64,000 nucleotides of DNA from UKL13-2 sp038206765 (GTDB lineage Bacteria > Pseudomonadota > Gammaproteobacteria > Burkholderiales > Usitatibacteraceae): contig JBBRAM010000002.1 of NCBI GenBank assembly GCA_038206765.1, positions 177,354 through 241,353 on the forward strand, read 5' to 3'. Position numbers and translations under genes: made by a program. Below are positions 7,123 through 15,327 of the stretch, piece by piece. The notes beneath the pieces were generated by a model. The model was not told the origin of the DNA. It did not search any database and worked only from the letters and a program-made list of their open reading frames with translations. Every line of letters begins with the position of its first letter. The first letter of the stretch is position 1.

Positions 7123-8739
7123 CTACATCCTAAACACGCCATAGTCTGTCTTTTCAATCGGCGCATTCATCGCTGCTGACAATCCCAGGCCCAACACCAT
7201 GCGCGTGTCTTTCGGATCAATCACGCCATCGTCCCAAAGCCGGGCGGTTGCGTAGTAGGGGTTGCCTTGATCTTCATATTGCTGGCGAATCGGCGCTTTA
7301 AACGCTTCTTCTTCATCCGCCGTCCATGCGCCACCTTTACCTTCAATGCCATCGCGCTTCACCGTTGCCAGCACCGATGCCGCCTGCTCACCACCCATCA
7401 CCGAGATGCGTGTGTTCGGCCATGTCCACAGAAAGCGCGGGTTAAACGCACGGCCACACATGCCGTAATTGCCCGCACCGAATGAGCCGCCGATCAGCAC
7501 CGTAAATTTTGGCACTTTTGCACAGGAAACGGCTGTCACCATTTTCGCGCCGTCTTTGGCAATACCGCCGGTTTCGTATTTTTTGCCGACCATAAAGCCG
7601 GTGATATTTTGCAGAAAAATCAGCGGAACGCCGCGCTGGTTGCAGAGTTCGATAAAGTGCGCACCCTTCAGGGCGGATTCAGAGAACAATATCCCGTTGT
7701 TCGCCACGATGCCGACAGGATGTCCCCAAATGTGCGCGAAGCCGCAGACTAATGTAGTGCCATACAACGCTTTGAATTCATGGAAATCCGATCCATCCAC
7801 AATCCGCGCAATGACTTCCCGTATATCAAACGGCTGCTTGGTGTCTTTGGGAATAATTCCATACAATTCTTCCGACGCGTACTTTGGCTCAACCGCCACT
7901 TGCATCAACACATCCGGCGATTTTTTGCGATTCAAATGCGAAACGATTTCACGCGCAATGCCAAGCGCGTGCTGATCATTTTCCGCCAAATGATCGGTCA
8001 CACCGGAAGTGCGTGAATGCACATCGCCGCCGCCCAATTCTTCCGCCGTCACCACTTCGCCCGTCGCCGCCTTCACCAACGGTGGGCCGCCCAAAAATAT
8101 CGTGCCCTGATTTTTGACGATGATCGATTCATCGCACATCGCGGGTACATAGGCGCCGCCTGCGGTGCAAGAGCCCATCACGCACGCAATCTGCGGAATG
8201 CCTTTGGCCGACAAATTCGCTTGGTTATAAAAGATACGGCCAAAGTGTTCTTTATCGGGGAACACCTCGTCTTGCAACGGTAAAAACGCGCCGCCGGAAT
8301 CGACCAAATACACACATGGCAAATTGTTTTGCAGGGCAATCTCTTGCGCACGCAAATGCTTTTTAACGGTGAGCGGATAGTAAGTTCCGCCTTTGACAGT
8401 TGCATCATTGGCGACTATCACCACCTCTTGCCCCGACACCCGGCCAATACCCGTAATCACACCCGCCGCTGGCGCGTCCTGCCCCGTTTTGCCGTAAACC
8501 CCCCAAGCTGCAAGCGGTGAAAATTCGAGGAACGGCGACCCCTGATCAAGCAATGCTTTTACCCGATCACGCGGCAGTAATTTGCCACGAGCCACATGCT
8601 TGGCGTTCGCATCTGCGCCGCCGCCGTCGGCGACTTGTTTGCTACGGCTGTTCAGTTCATCGACCAACGTGCGCATGTGTGCCGCGTTGGCGAGGAAGGA
8701 AGGTGAGAGCGGGTCGAGTTTTGATTTTAGCTGGGGCAT
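7123..8739 (-). CDS. liuB: Methylcrotonyl-CoA carboxylase beta (carboxyltransferase) subunit
   Basis: This 538-residue carboxyltransferase has the full family layout. The N-terminal half includes GGTYYPLTVKKHLRAQEIA, CVYLVDSGGAFLPLQ and CVMGSCTAGGAYVPAMCDE. The C-terminal half includes IFLQNITGFMVGKKYE and GGSFGAGNYGMCGRAFNPRF. These oxyanion-hole glycine motifs and the PLQ/NITGFMVG segments are characteristic of methylcrotonyl-CoA carboxylase beta subunits. It acts with the biotin-carrying alpha subunit encoded downstream. The protein ends ...DYGVFRM, as usual for the family. An orphan gene precedes it by 12 bp. Confidence 0.95.
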   Translation of the reverse strand: MPQLKSKLDPLSPSFLANAAHMRTLVDELNSRSKQVADGGGADANAKHVARGKLLPRDRVKALLDQGSPFLEFSPLAAWGVYGKTGQDAPAAGVITGIGRVSGQEVVIVANDATVKGGTYYPLTVKKHLRAQEIALQNNLPCVYLVDSGGAFLPLQDEVFPDKEHFGRIFYNQANLSAKGIPQIACVMGSCTAGGAYVPAMCDESIIVKNQGTIFLGGPPLVKAATGEVVTAEELGGGDVHSRTSGVTDHLAENDQHALGIAREIVSHLNRKKSPDVLMQVAVEPKYASEELYGIIPKDTKQPFDIREVIARIVDGSDFHEFKALYGTTLVCGFAHIWGHPVGIVANNGILFSESALKGAHFIELCNQRGVPLIFLQNITGFMVGKKYETGGIAKDGAKMVTAVSCAKVPKFTVLIGGSFGAGNYGMCGRAFNPRFLWTWPNTRISVMGGEQAASVLATVKRDGIEGKGGAWTADEEEAFKAPIRQQYEDQGNPYYATARLWDDGVIDPKDTRMVLGLGLSAAMNAPIEKTDYGVFRM

Positions 8740-8751
8740 AACAACGTTTTT

Positions 8752-9306
8752 CTATTGGAGAGTGATTAGTTTGGCATCTACTAGCATCTGGTGTGACATG
8801 CGACGTTGCAGATTCCAAATTGTTCGAGGCGTTACCATCGTAAGCGCTAGGCATGCCCTTGTGGCCGCGCCGGTCTCCTCTCGAGGAGACCGATTGAAAA
8901 GTCGGTCACCAAACGCAAGTTCAATTTCTGACACTTCCCCGGCTGCCGCCCATTCAATTTCTCCATCATCATCAGCAGCACTTTGGTAGTAGTCGCAAGC
9001 TTCGAAACTAGATGCTTGTAGGAATTCGTAAAGTGATTTTTCAACATGGGTTGCAAGGCAGGCTTGATAGCCTTCTACTGCGGCATTTCGCTGGTTGGAA
9101 TCTTGCAAACTTGAACGTATGGTGCATAGCGCGGCAGCCATACAAATAAGGTACCGTTCTTTACGTAAATCATCTGGTGTAAGTGATAACAAAGATAGGC
9201 TCATTAGCTGGTCATCGCTTACTTGCTCAAGGAAGGGCACTTGCTTCATGCTAAACCCAATGGCATAGCCCGTATCGAACGGATCATGGCTGATGATTTG
9301 GTTCAT
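8752..9306 (-). CDS. Hypothetical protein in the liu operon
   Basis: This 184-residue protein was not recognised. It is acidic and predicted helical, without a signal peptide or membrane segment. A four-residue acidic run (DDDGE) lies in the middle, and Cys residues are spread through the helices (CMAAALC, ACLATHVE, EACDYY). It lies 37 bp after the acyl-CoA dehydrogenase gene and 12 bp before liuB, in the same direction. Like the HEPN-like gene it appears to be an accessory insertion between conserved catabolic genes. No function is proposed. Confidence 0.55.
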   Translation of the reverse strand: MNQIISHDPFDTGYAIGFSMKQVPFLEQVSDDQLMSLSLLSLTPDDLRKERYLICMAAALCTIRSSLQDSNQRNAAVEGYQACLATHVEKSLYEFLQASSFEACDYYQSAADDDGEIEWAAAGEVSEIELAFGDRLFNRSPREETGAATRACLALTMVTPRTIWNLQRRMSHQMLVDAKLITLQ

Positions 9307-9343
9307 GCTAACCTTTTGGAATGCCTGCTATTACGTTCGGGCT

Positions 9344-10516
9344 TCAAGAGTTGGCAGCCAAATCCCGCGCAATCACCATCCGCTGAATCTCGCTGGTGCC
9401 TTCGTAAATCTGCGTGATCCGGGCATCGCGGTAATAACGCTCGACCGGATAGTCTTCGAGGTAGCCGTAACCACCGTGAATCTGGATCGCTTTCGAGCAC
9501 ACCCATTCCGATAGTTCGGAAGCGTAGAGCTTGGCTTGCGATGCTTCACTCAAACAAGGAATGCCTTCCGTGCGCAGCCGCGCTGCGTGGAGAATGAGCA
9601 TCCGCGCGGCGTTTAGCCTTGTGTGCATATCGGCGAGCATGTTGGCGATTGACTGATGCTCGTGAATTTTTTTGCCGAATTGAGTGCGGTCTTTGCTGTA
9701 CGCCAGCGCGGCATCGAACGCGGCGCGGGCAATGCCGAGTGCTTGCGCTGCGATGCCGATGCGGCCGCCCTCCAGGTTCGATAATGCAATCGCCAAGCCT
9801 TTGCCGCGCGGGCCGAGGAGATTGGCTTCATTCACCCTAACGTTATCTAAAATAATCGCACAGGTGTCGGAGGCGCGAATGCCGAGCTTGTGCTCGGGGC
9901 GCTGCACATTGAAGCCGACCGTATCGGTTGGGACGATGAAAGCCGACAAACCTTTTTTGCCAAGGTCAGGGTCAGTTACGGCAAAGACAATCGCCAGCTT
10001 GGCGCGTTTACCGTTGGTGATGAATTGTTTGTTACCGTTCAGCACCCATTCGCCATTGATGAGCTTGGCGGTGGTTTTTAAATTGTTGGCTTCGGATCCT
10101 GCTTGCGGCTCGGTTAAACAAAAACAGCCGATTTTTTTACCGGTCGCCAAGTCAGGCAAGTAAGCACGTTTTTGTTCGTCGGTTCCCCAAGCCAAGATGG
10201 GACCGCAACCAACCGAATTGTGGACGCTCATCAAGGTTGAGGTTGAAGCATCACCCGCGGCGATTTCTTCAAGCGCCAACGCGTAGGCAACATAGTCAGA
10301 ATAGCTACCGCCATGTGCTTCGGGAACCATCATGCCGAGCAGTCCGAGTTCTCCCAGTTGGGTGACGACGGCGTCGGGAATCCATTTGTCGCGTTCCCAT
10401 TGCGCGGCGTGCGGGGCTAGTTCGTTCTGTGCAAATTCGCGAGCCATGTCGCGGATCATGCGCTGATCTTCGGTGTAAAAATGGGACATCGAATCTGTTG
10501 CGGTTTTCATGAGCAT
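9344..10516 (-). CDS. Acyl-CoA dehydrogenase, possibly short/branched-chain (2-methylbutyryl-CoA) type
   Basis: The 390-residue flavoprotein shows the acyl-CoA dehydrogenase signatures CFCLTEPQAGSEANNLKTTA, a central KLGIRASDT segment, the FGKKIHEHQSIANMLADMHTRL helix and the C-terminal GGYGYLEDYPVERYYRDARITQIYEGTSEIQRM motif with the predicted catalytic base region. A strong Shine-Dalgarno (GAGGGG) precedes the ATG at 10516; ATGs at 10510 and 10489 are alternatives. The operon already encodes isovaleryl-CoA dehydrogenase, and with an HSD10-like SDR and a thiolase also present, the isoleucine intermediate 2-methylbutyryl-CoA is a reasonable substrate. That assignment is inference. Confidence 0.88.
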   Translation of the reverse strand: MLMKTATDSMSHFYTEDQRMIRDMAREFAQNELAPHAAQWERDKWIPDAVVTQLGELGLLGMMVPEAHGGSYSDYVAYALALEEIAAGDASTSTLMSVHNSVGCGPILAWGTDEQKRAYLPDLATGKKIGCFCLTEPQAGSEANNLKTTAKLINGEWVLNGNKQFITNGKRAKLAIVFAVTDPDLGKKGLSAFIVPTDTVGFNVQRPEHKLGIRASDTCAIILDNVRVNEANLLGPRGKGLAIALSNLEGGRIGIAAQALGIARAAFDAALAYSKDRTQFGKKIHEHQSIANMLADMHTRLNAARMLILHAARLRTEGIPCLSEASQAKLYASELSEWVCSKAIQIHGGYGYLEDYPVERYYRDARITQIYEGTSEIQRMVIARDLAANS

Positions 10517-10557
10517 TGTGTGCCCCTCAATGGCTAAACGGGAGTGAATTTCAGTCG

Positions 10558-10902
10558 CTATTTTGTAGCTTCGTCAATTTTTTTAGCCGCTTCTGCGGCC
10601 TGTGCTTCAGCCGCTTTGGCAACTTCCTTGGCCGCATCAAGTGCTTTGACTTGATCGCCATAAACCGGATTATCGCGCACAACTTTATCCGATGCCGCTT
10701 TTTCAGCTTTAAGTTGCTCGGCAGTCTTGGTAGTGCTTATTTGGTTGGCTGTTTCTTCTGTTTTTTTGCCGCAAGCGGAAAGTGACAAGGTGAACGACAA
10801 TGCAAACCATAAGGCGAACGATGAGGAGAACGAGCGGGCAATGAGTCTTCCTGCCAGACCAGCAATGCGGTTGCTATTGCCATTTCTCGCAATGATTACC
10901 AT
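10558..10902 (-). CDS. Small lipoprotein with Ala/Lys-rich helical tail
   Basis: The protein has 114 residues. A basic N-region and hydrophobic core (SFALWFALSFTLSLSAC) end in a lipobox-like LSAC, with Cys44 as the expected lipidation site. The mature part is charged and Ala-rich (LDAAKEVAKAAEAQAAEAAKKI) and should form one long helix or coiled coil. The gene overlaps the stop of the upstream SDR gene by 7 bp and lies in the liu operon, where a lipoprotein is not expected. Family and role are unknown. Confidence 0.6.
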   Translation of the reverse strand: MVIIARNGNSNRIAGLAGRLIARSFSSSFALWFALSFTLSLSACGKKTEETANQISTTKTAEQLKAEKAASDKVVRDNPVYGDQVKALDAAKEVAKAAEAQAAEAAKKIDEATK

Positions 10903-11579
10903 TCAATTTCCGCGCCGGTGTAATCAAAAAATTTGCCATTGTGGAGAGAGCCGGCTTTGCCCGCATCGGCAACTACCTTGCGCATCCCGGCAATACTGAC
11001 ATCAACCGTGATGTCCGCATCCGCTCCGCCCATATCGGTTTTCACCCAGCCCGGATGCATGACGAATGCGTTCACACCTTTTGTCCCGTACTCGATTGAT
11101 GCGGCTTTCACCACCGCATTCAGTGCTGCCTTGCTGGCACGATAGACCACGCCATTCGCCGATGATATGCCCGCAATGGAGCCCATGCGGCTCGATATGA
11201 AGGCGAATGTGCCTTTATTTTTAATGAGCCTCGGCGCAATGAGGGGAATGAGCTGCATCGCGCCAAATACATTGGCATGCATGACCTCATCAAACACCTC
11301 GCGGGCCGGTGCAACTGCTACCGAATCACGCGAACCGAAAACGCCCGCGTTATAAATCGCCACATCCAATGAACGCGGTTTGATTGCGTTCGCGAAGGCG
11401 GCGACGGACTTAATATCGGTTGTATCCAGCACCATCGTTTCAGCGCCTAATGCGGCGAGTTTTTTGCCGTCAACTGCGCGGCGATGGGTGGCGATTACGT
11501 CCCAACCCTCGTGACGATATTGACGTACAAATTCAAGGCCAAGGCCACGCGATGCACCGATGATGAGGATGGTTTTCAG
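10896..11579 (-). CDS. Short-chain dehydrogenase (C-factor-like SDR), apparently starting at CTG
   Basis: Reading the minus strand from CTG 11579 gives 227 residues starting LKTILIIGASRGLGLEFVRQ, which holds the NAD(P)-binding GASRGLG motif at its usual place. The rest has NAG (IYNAGVFG) and YxxxK (YRASKAA) motifs, so it is a complete classical SDR. The first in-frame ATG is at 11435, which would delete the cofactor-binding fold. An in-frame TAG occurs 12 codons upstream and there is no ATG, GTG or TTG between. A modest GAAAG lies 6 bases before the CTG. Substrate is unknown; the operon suggests acyl-CoA or ketone metabolism. Confidence 0.75.
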   Translation of the reverse strand: MKTILIIGASRGLGLEFVRQYRHEGWDVIATHRRAVDGKKLAALGAETMVLDTTDIKSVAAFANAIKPRSLDVAIYNAGVFGSRDSVAVAPAREVFDEVMHANVFGAMQLIPLIAPRLIKNKGTFAFISSRMGSIAGISSANGVVYRASKAALNAVVKAASIEYGTKGVNAFVMHPGWVKTDMGGADADITVDVSIAGMRKVVADAGKAGSLHNGKFFDYTGAEIEW

Positions 11580-11680
11580 AGGACACTTTCGATTGGGATA
11601 AATATTTAAACGCTAGGCCTAGAGCGGCGTTTGAGTCATTTAAGTCTCAATCGCCGTGCCAGAACTGGAGTTCATGTTTT

Positions 11681-11718
11681 AAACGAGTTTTAGACGAATC
11701 TCAAACAAGTTTTAGACG
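11681..11718. repeat. Pair of 16-bp direct repeats upstream of the CTG-start SDR
   Basis: AAACGAGTTTTAGACG (11681-11696) recurs as AAACAAGTTTTAGACG (11703-11718), one mismatch, 22 bp apart. A third partial copy (GGTTTTAGA) follows at 11719-11727 and runs into the end of the thiolase gene. It may be an internal regulatory site or a slippage product. Confidence 0.6.
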
Positions 11719-11722
11719 GGTT

Positions 11723-12913
11723 TTAGATTAGCTCAACGGCCAACGCTGTCGCTTCACCACCGCCAATACAAAGCGACGCAATCCCGCGCTTGCCACCGCG
11801 GGCTTTGAGGGCATGAATCAGCGTCACAATCAACCTTGCGCCGGATGCACCAATCGGGTGGCCGAGTGCGCAAGCGCCGCCGTTAACATTTACTTTTTCG
11901 TGCGGGAGACCCAAATCCTTCATGGCGGCCATGGTCACCACCGCGAAGGCTTCGTTGATCTCGTAGAGGTCCACATTTGCCGGTGTCCAGCCCAGTTTTT
12001 TCTGTAATTTATCAATAGCACCAACAGGGGCAGTCGTGAACCATTCCGGCTCGTGCGCGTTTGAGGCGTGGCCTACAACGCGGGCGAGTGGCGTGATGCC
12101 TCTTGCCTTGGCGTCAGACTCTTTCATCAAAATCAGAATCGCCGCGCCGTCAGAAATTGACGACGATGAGGCCGCCGTGACGGTTCCGTCTTTATTGAAA
12201 GCAGGGCGCAACGAGGCAATTTTTTCCGGCTTGCACAAGCCGGGTGGCTCGTCTGTTGCCAGTACAGTATCACCACCTTTGCCTGAAACAGACACGCCTG
12301 CAATTTCATCTTTGAACGCACCGCTTGCAACCGCTGCCTGCGCACGTTTCACGCTCTCAGCGGCGAAGGCATCCTGCATCTCGCGGGTGAAGCCGTATTT
12401 GGCCGCAGTCGCATCGGCAAAAATGCCCATCGATTTGCCGTCATACGCGTTTTCTAAACCATCAAACGCCATATGGTCCAAGCATTTCACATGACCATAG
12501 CGAAAACCTTGGCGCGCCTTGGGCAACATATAGGGCGCGTTAGACATGCTCTCCATCCCGCCCGCCACGATCACGTTTGCTGAACCGGCGATGATCGCAT
12601 CGTGCGCCATCATCACCGTCTTCATGCCTGAGCCGCAGACTTTGTTGACGGTCGAGCAGGCAGTTGATTTCAGCAAATCTGCACCCAGTACGGCTTGCCG
12701 TGCGGGCGCTTGGCCCAGAGCAGCGGGCAACACGCAGCCGATAATGGCCTCGGTGATGTCGTCTACTTTCAAGCCAGATTGCGCAACCGCGGCTTTGATG
12801 GCAACCGACGCTAGTTGCGGCGATGTCATGGAAAGGAGTTGGCCATTCATCGCACCGATAGGCGTGCGTTTTGCGGCGACAATTACGACTGAATCTTTGT
12901 TTGCGTCAGACAT
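11723..12913 (-). CDS. Acetyl-CoA C-acyltransferase (thiolase)
   Basis: This 396-residue thiolase carries the acyl-accepting cysteine motif TVNKVCGSGMKTVMMAH near residue 90. The C-terminal catalytic segments NVNGGACALGHPIGASGARL and CIGGGEATALAVEL are also present. It is of the acetoacetyl-CoA thiolase (AtoB/PhaA) type. In this operon it could cleave 2-methylacetoacetyl-CoA from isoleucine, or process acetoacetyl-CoA from leucine. A good Shine-Dalgarno (AAGGA) lies 6 bases before the ATG. It is the third gene of the operon, after the HSD10-like SDR and isovaleryl-CoA dehydrogenase genes. Confidence 0.92.
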   Translation of the reverse strand: MSDANKDSVVIVAAKRTPIGAMNGQLLSMTSPQLASVAIKAAVAQSGLKVDDITEAIIGCVLPAALGQAPARQAVLGADLLKSTACSTVNKVCGSGMKTVMMAHDAIIAGSANVIVAGGMESMSNAPYMLPKARQGFRYGHVKCLDHMAFDGLENAYDGKSMGIFADATAAKYGFTREMQDAFAAESVKRAQAAVASGAFKDEIAGVSVSGKGGDTVLATDEPPGLCKPEKIASLRPAFNKDGTVTAASSSSISDGAAILILMKESDAKARGITPLARVVGHASNAHEPEWFTTAPVGAIDKLQKKLGWTPANVDLYEINEAFAVVTMAAMKDLGLPHEKVNVNGGACALGHPIGASGARLIVTLIHALKARGGKRGIASLCIGGGEATALAVELI

Positions 12914-12964
12914 GGTCTATCCTTTAAAACGGTTGTTAAAACATTAAATGCCAGCATTAAATTT

Positions 12965-14131
12965 TTATGCGGTCTCACCAAATAATTCCCGCCCAATCAA
13001 CATTCTGCGAATCTCGTTCGTTCCCGCACCGATGTCATAAAGCTTCGCATCGCGCAACAAACGTCCGGCTGGATATTCATTAATATAACCATTGCCGCCG
13101 AGCGCTTGAATGGCTTCCAGAGCCACTTTCACGGCAGATTCGGACGCATACAAAATACACGCCGCCGCATCTTTACGGGCCGCGCGGCCACGGCCTTGGT
13201 CGAGCATTTCTGCCACACGATAAGTGAATGCACGCGACGATTGTAGCGCCACATACATATCCGCCATCTTGCCTTGCATCAAACCGAAGGTGCCAATCGC
13301 TTGACCGAATTGTTTACGCTCGTGCATGTAAGGCAATACCAAATCCATTGCCGCCTGCATAATGCCGATCGGCCCACCGGAGAGCACCGTCCGTTCGGTA
13401 TCGAGGCCGGACATCAACACCTTCGAGCCCGCATTCAACGTGCCCAAAATATTTTCTTCGGGGATTTCGCAGTCCTCGAACACCAGCTCGCAAGTGTCGG
13501 AGCCGCGCATACCGAGTTTGTCGAGTTTTTGTGCGGTGCGAAAACCTTTAAAGCCCTTCTCGACGATGAAAGCCGTCATCGCTTTCGAGCCCATTTCCTT
13601 TGGCGCGGTGCGCATATAGACGATGAGCACATCGGCGTGCGGACCGTTGGTGATCCACATTTTGTTGCCGTTGGCGATATAACGATCGCCCTTTTTCTCG
13701 GCCTTACACGCCATGGAGCCGACCACATCGGAGCCGGCGCCCGGTTCGCTCATGGCCAATGCGCCAACAAATTCGCCGGAACATAATTTTGGCAAATATT
13801 TCGTGCGCTGCGCATCGGTGCCGTTTAAGTACAAATTATTGACGCATAAATTTGAATGTGCGCCATACGCCAAGCCGACTGAGGCCGACGCGCGGGATAC
13901 TTCCTCCATCGCGACGGTATGCGCTAAATACCCCATACCCGTGCCACCAAATTCCTCGGCAACAGAAATGCCCAGCAGCCCAAGATCCCCCATTTTTCTC
14001 CACATATCCATGGGGAAATGATTGTCGTGATCGATCGCGGCAGCACGCGGCGCTAACTCAACATCACACATGCGTTTTACCGTATCGCGCAGCGCATCGG
14101 TGTCGTCAGTCAAGTGGGTATCAAAAATCAT
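12965..14131 (-). CDS. liuA: Isovaleryl-CoA dehydrogenase
   Basis: The 388-residue protein begins MIFDTHLTDDTDALRDTVKR. It shows isovaleryl-CoA dehydrogenase features: GLGLLGISV followed by EEFGGTGMGYLAH, then GAHSNLCVNNLYLNGTDAQR, ALAMSEPGAGSDVV, LDKLGMRGSDTCELVFEDCE and a C-terminal GGNGYINEYPAGRLLRDAKLYDIGAGTNEIRRMLIGREL. The FAD enzyme commits isovaleryl-CoA from leucine to degradation. The ATG at 14131 has GGAG five bases upstream; the longer frame to 14182 adds a non-conserved N terminus and is rejected. Confidence 0.94.
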   Translation of the reverse strand: MIFDTHLTDDTDALRDTVKRMCDVELAPRAAAIDHDNHFPMDMWRKMGDLGLLGISVAEEFGGTGMGYLAHTVAMEEVSRASASVGLAYGAHSNLCVNNLYLNGTDAQRTKYLPKLCSGEFVGALAMSEPGAGSDVVGSMACKAEKKGDRYIANGNKMWITNGPHADVLIVYMRTAPKEMGSKAMTAFIVEKGFKGFRTAQKLDKLGMRGSDTCELVFEDCEIPEENILGTLNAGSKVLMSGLDTERTVLSGGPIGIMQAAMDLVLPYMHERKQFGQAIGTFGLMQGKMADMYVALQSSRAFTYRVAEMLDQGRGRAARKDAAACILYASESAVKVALEAIQALGGNGYINEYPAGRLLRDAKLYDIGAGTNEIRRMLIGRELFGETA

Positions 14132-14248
14132 GGGTTCTCCAGAATGGGCGATGATCCTAAGCCCTTGTAGGGCGGCGGACATTTTTTAAAGCTAAACCCA
14201 GATTTTACTATTTTGTGAGGTGCGTTTGTGAGGCGTTTTATGGAGCGT

Positions 14249-15016
14249 TTACTTGGCGCCCATTCGAATCGCCCCGTCGAGGCGAATCACTTCGCCGTTG
14301 AGCACTTCATTTTCAATGATGTGTTTTGCTAATGCCGCGTATTCATCGGGGCGACCCAAGCGGGCAGGGAAGGGGATTTGCGCGCCGAGTGAAGCGCGGA
14401 CTTCCTCACTCATGCCTTGCAACATCGGCGTATCAAAAATGCCGGGGGCGATGGTCATCACGCGGATGCCAAATTTGGCCAACTCGCGGGCGATGGGGAG
14501 CGTCATCCCATTCACGCCGGCCTTCGAGGCCGCATAGCCCGCCTGGCCGATTTGGCCTTCAAACGAGGCGACAGACGACGTGTTGATGATTACGCCACGC
14601 TCGCCGTTAGCGTTAGGCGGTTGAGTCGTCATCGCAGCCGCAGCTAAACGGATCACGTTAAAGGTACCGATTAAATTGATACTGATCGTGCGCGAAAAGT
14701 TGGCTAGTGAATGGGCGCCAGTCTTGCCAACCACGCGCTCGCCCGGTGCCACGCCTGCGCAATTGAGCACGCCATGAATGCCGCCGAATGCTGACGTACA
14801 CAAATTAACCGCAGCTTGCACGCTGGCTTCATCGCAGACATTGGTTTCGATGAATTTTGATTTTGAACCCAGTTCAGCCACCATTTTTTCGCCTCCGTCG
14901 CGGTTGATATCAGCGATAACCACGTTGCCGCCGTTGGCGATCAGGAGCCGCGCAGTGGCGGCACCGAGACCAGAGCCACCGCCTGCAACGAGAAAAGTAT
15001 GGTTTTGAATTTGCAT
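14249..15016 (-). CDS. SDR of the HSD17B10 / 3-hydroxy-2-methylbutyryl-CoA dehydrogenase type
   Basis: From ATG 15016 the protein has 255 residues and begins MQIQNHTFLVAGGGSGLGAA, with the cofactor-binding GGGSGLG motif. Further motifs are LNCAGVAPGERVVGK, INTSSVASFEGQIGQAGYAASKAGV (Ser and YxxxK catalytic residues) and IAPGIFDTPMLQGM. These are close to mitochondrial HSD10-like enzymes that oxidise 3-hydroxy-2-methylbutyryl-CoA, which fits an isoleucine step beside the thiolase. The in-frame ATG at 15082 adds 22 residues with no family match. It is the first gene of the operon, so the main promoter should lie at 15017-15327. Confidence 0.88.
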   Translation of the reverse strand: MQIQNHTFLVAGGGSGLGAATARLLIANGGNVVIADINRDGGEKMVAELGSKSKFIETNVCDEASVQAAVNLCTSAFGGIHGVLNCAGVAPGERVVGKTGAHSLANFSRTISINLIGTFNVIRLAAAAMTTQPPNANGERGVIINTSSVASFEGQIGQAGYAASKAGVNGMTLPIARELAKFGIRVMTIAPGIFDTPMLQGMSEEVRASLGAQIPFPARLGRPDEYAALAKHIIENEVLNGEVIRLDGAIRMGAK

Positions 15017-15196
15017 GATGAATATTGTCCTGTGGTGAGGGAAGTGAATTGTGTAAAAAGCGTCGATAAAAATTTTCGCCAATTATACGGCCTGTAACCC
15101 TTTTCCAATTCTTCGCAAGATTCGCCCGTAAATTTCGCCAATAAAACCCTCAAATTGGTTTAATGACCACATTTTTTGATTTCATCGAATGTGCTA

Positions 15197-15228
15197 CCGT
15201 CTCAATCTCACAATCTCACACTCTCTCG
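15197..15228. repeat. Four-copy degenerate 8-bp tandem repeat
   Basis: Units are CCGTCTCA, ATCTCACA, ATCTCACA and CTCTCTCG. The period equals that of the arrays at 1543-1574 and 5221-5268. Confidence 0.6.
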
Positions 15229-15280
15229 TTCACGTCACCTCCCTGAGTTTTAGCTACTTCTACGTCACCGGTTTTTACCT

Positions 15281-15326
15281 CTACCCTTTTCCTTTTCCTT
15301 TACCCTTTACCGTTTACCCTTTATCA
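15281..15326. repeat. Polypyrimidine CCTTTT / CCCTTTA repeat abutting a start codon
   Basis: Six- and seven-base units (CTACCC, TTTTCC, TTTTCC, TTTACC, CTTTACC, GTTTACC, CTTTATC) run almost to the ATG of the MBL-fold gene at 15328. They leave no purine-rich ribosome binding site before it. Confidence 0.65.
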
Positions 15327-15327
15327 C

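Larger units (their letters stand above)
15017..15327. other. Divergent intergenic region between the liu operon and the MBL hydrolase gene
   Basis: This gap must hold the liu operon promoter (minus) and that of the MBL gene (plus). It contains an 8-bp tandem array at 15197-15228 and a polypyrimidine array at 15281-15326. No MerR-type (LiuR) regulator gene lies beside it and no clear operator was recognised. Confidence 0.5.

Noticed and set aside
13274..13786. 170-codon plus-strand frame
   Set aside because: Antisense to isovaleryl-CoA dehydrogenase.
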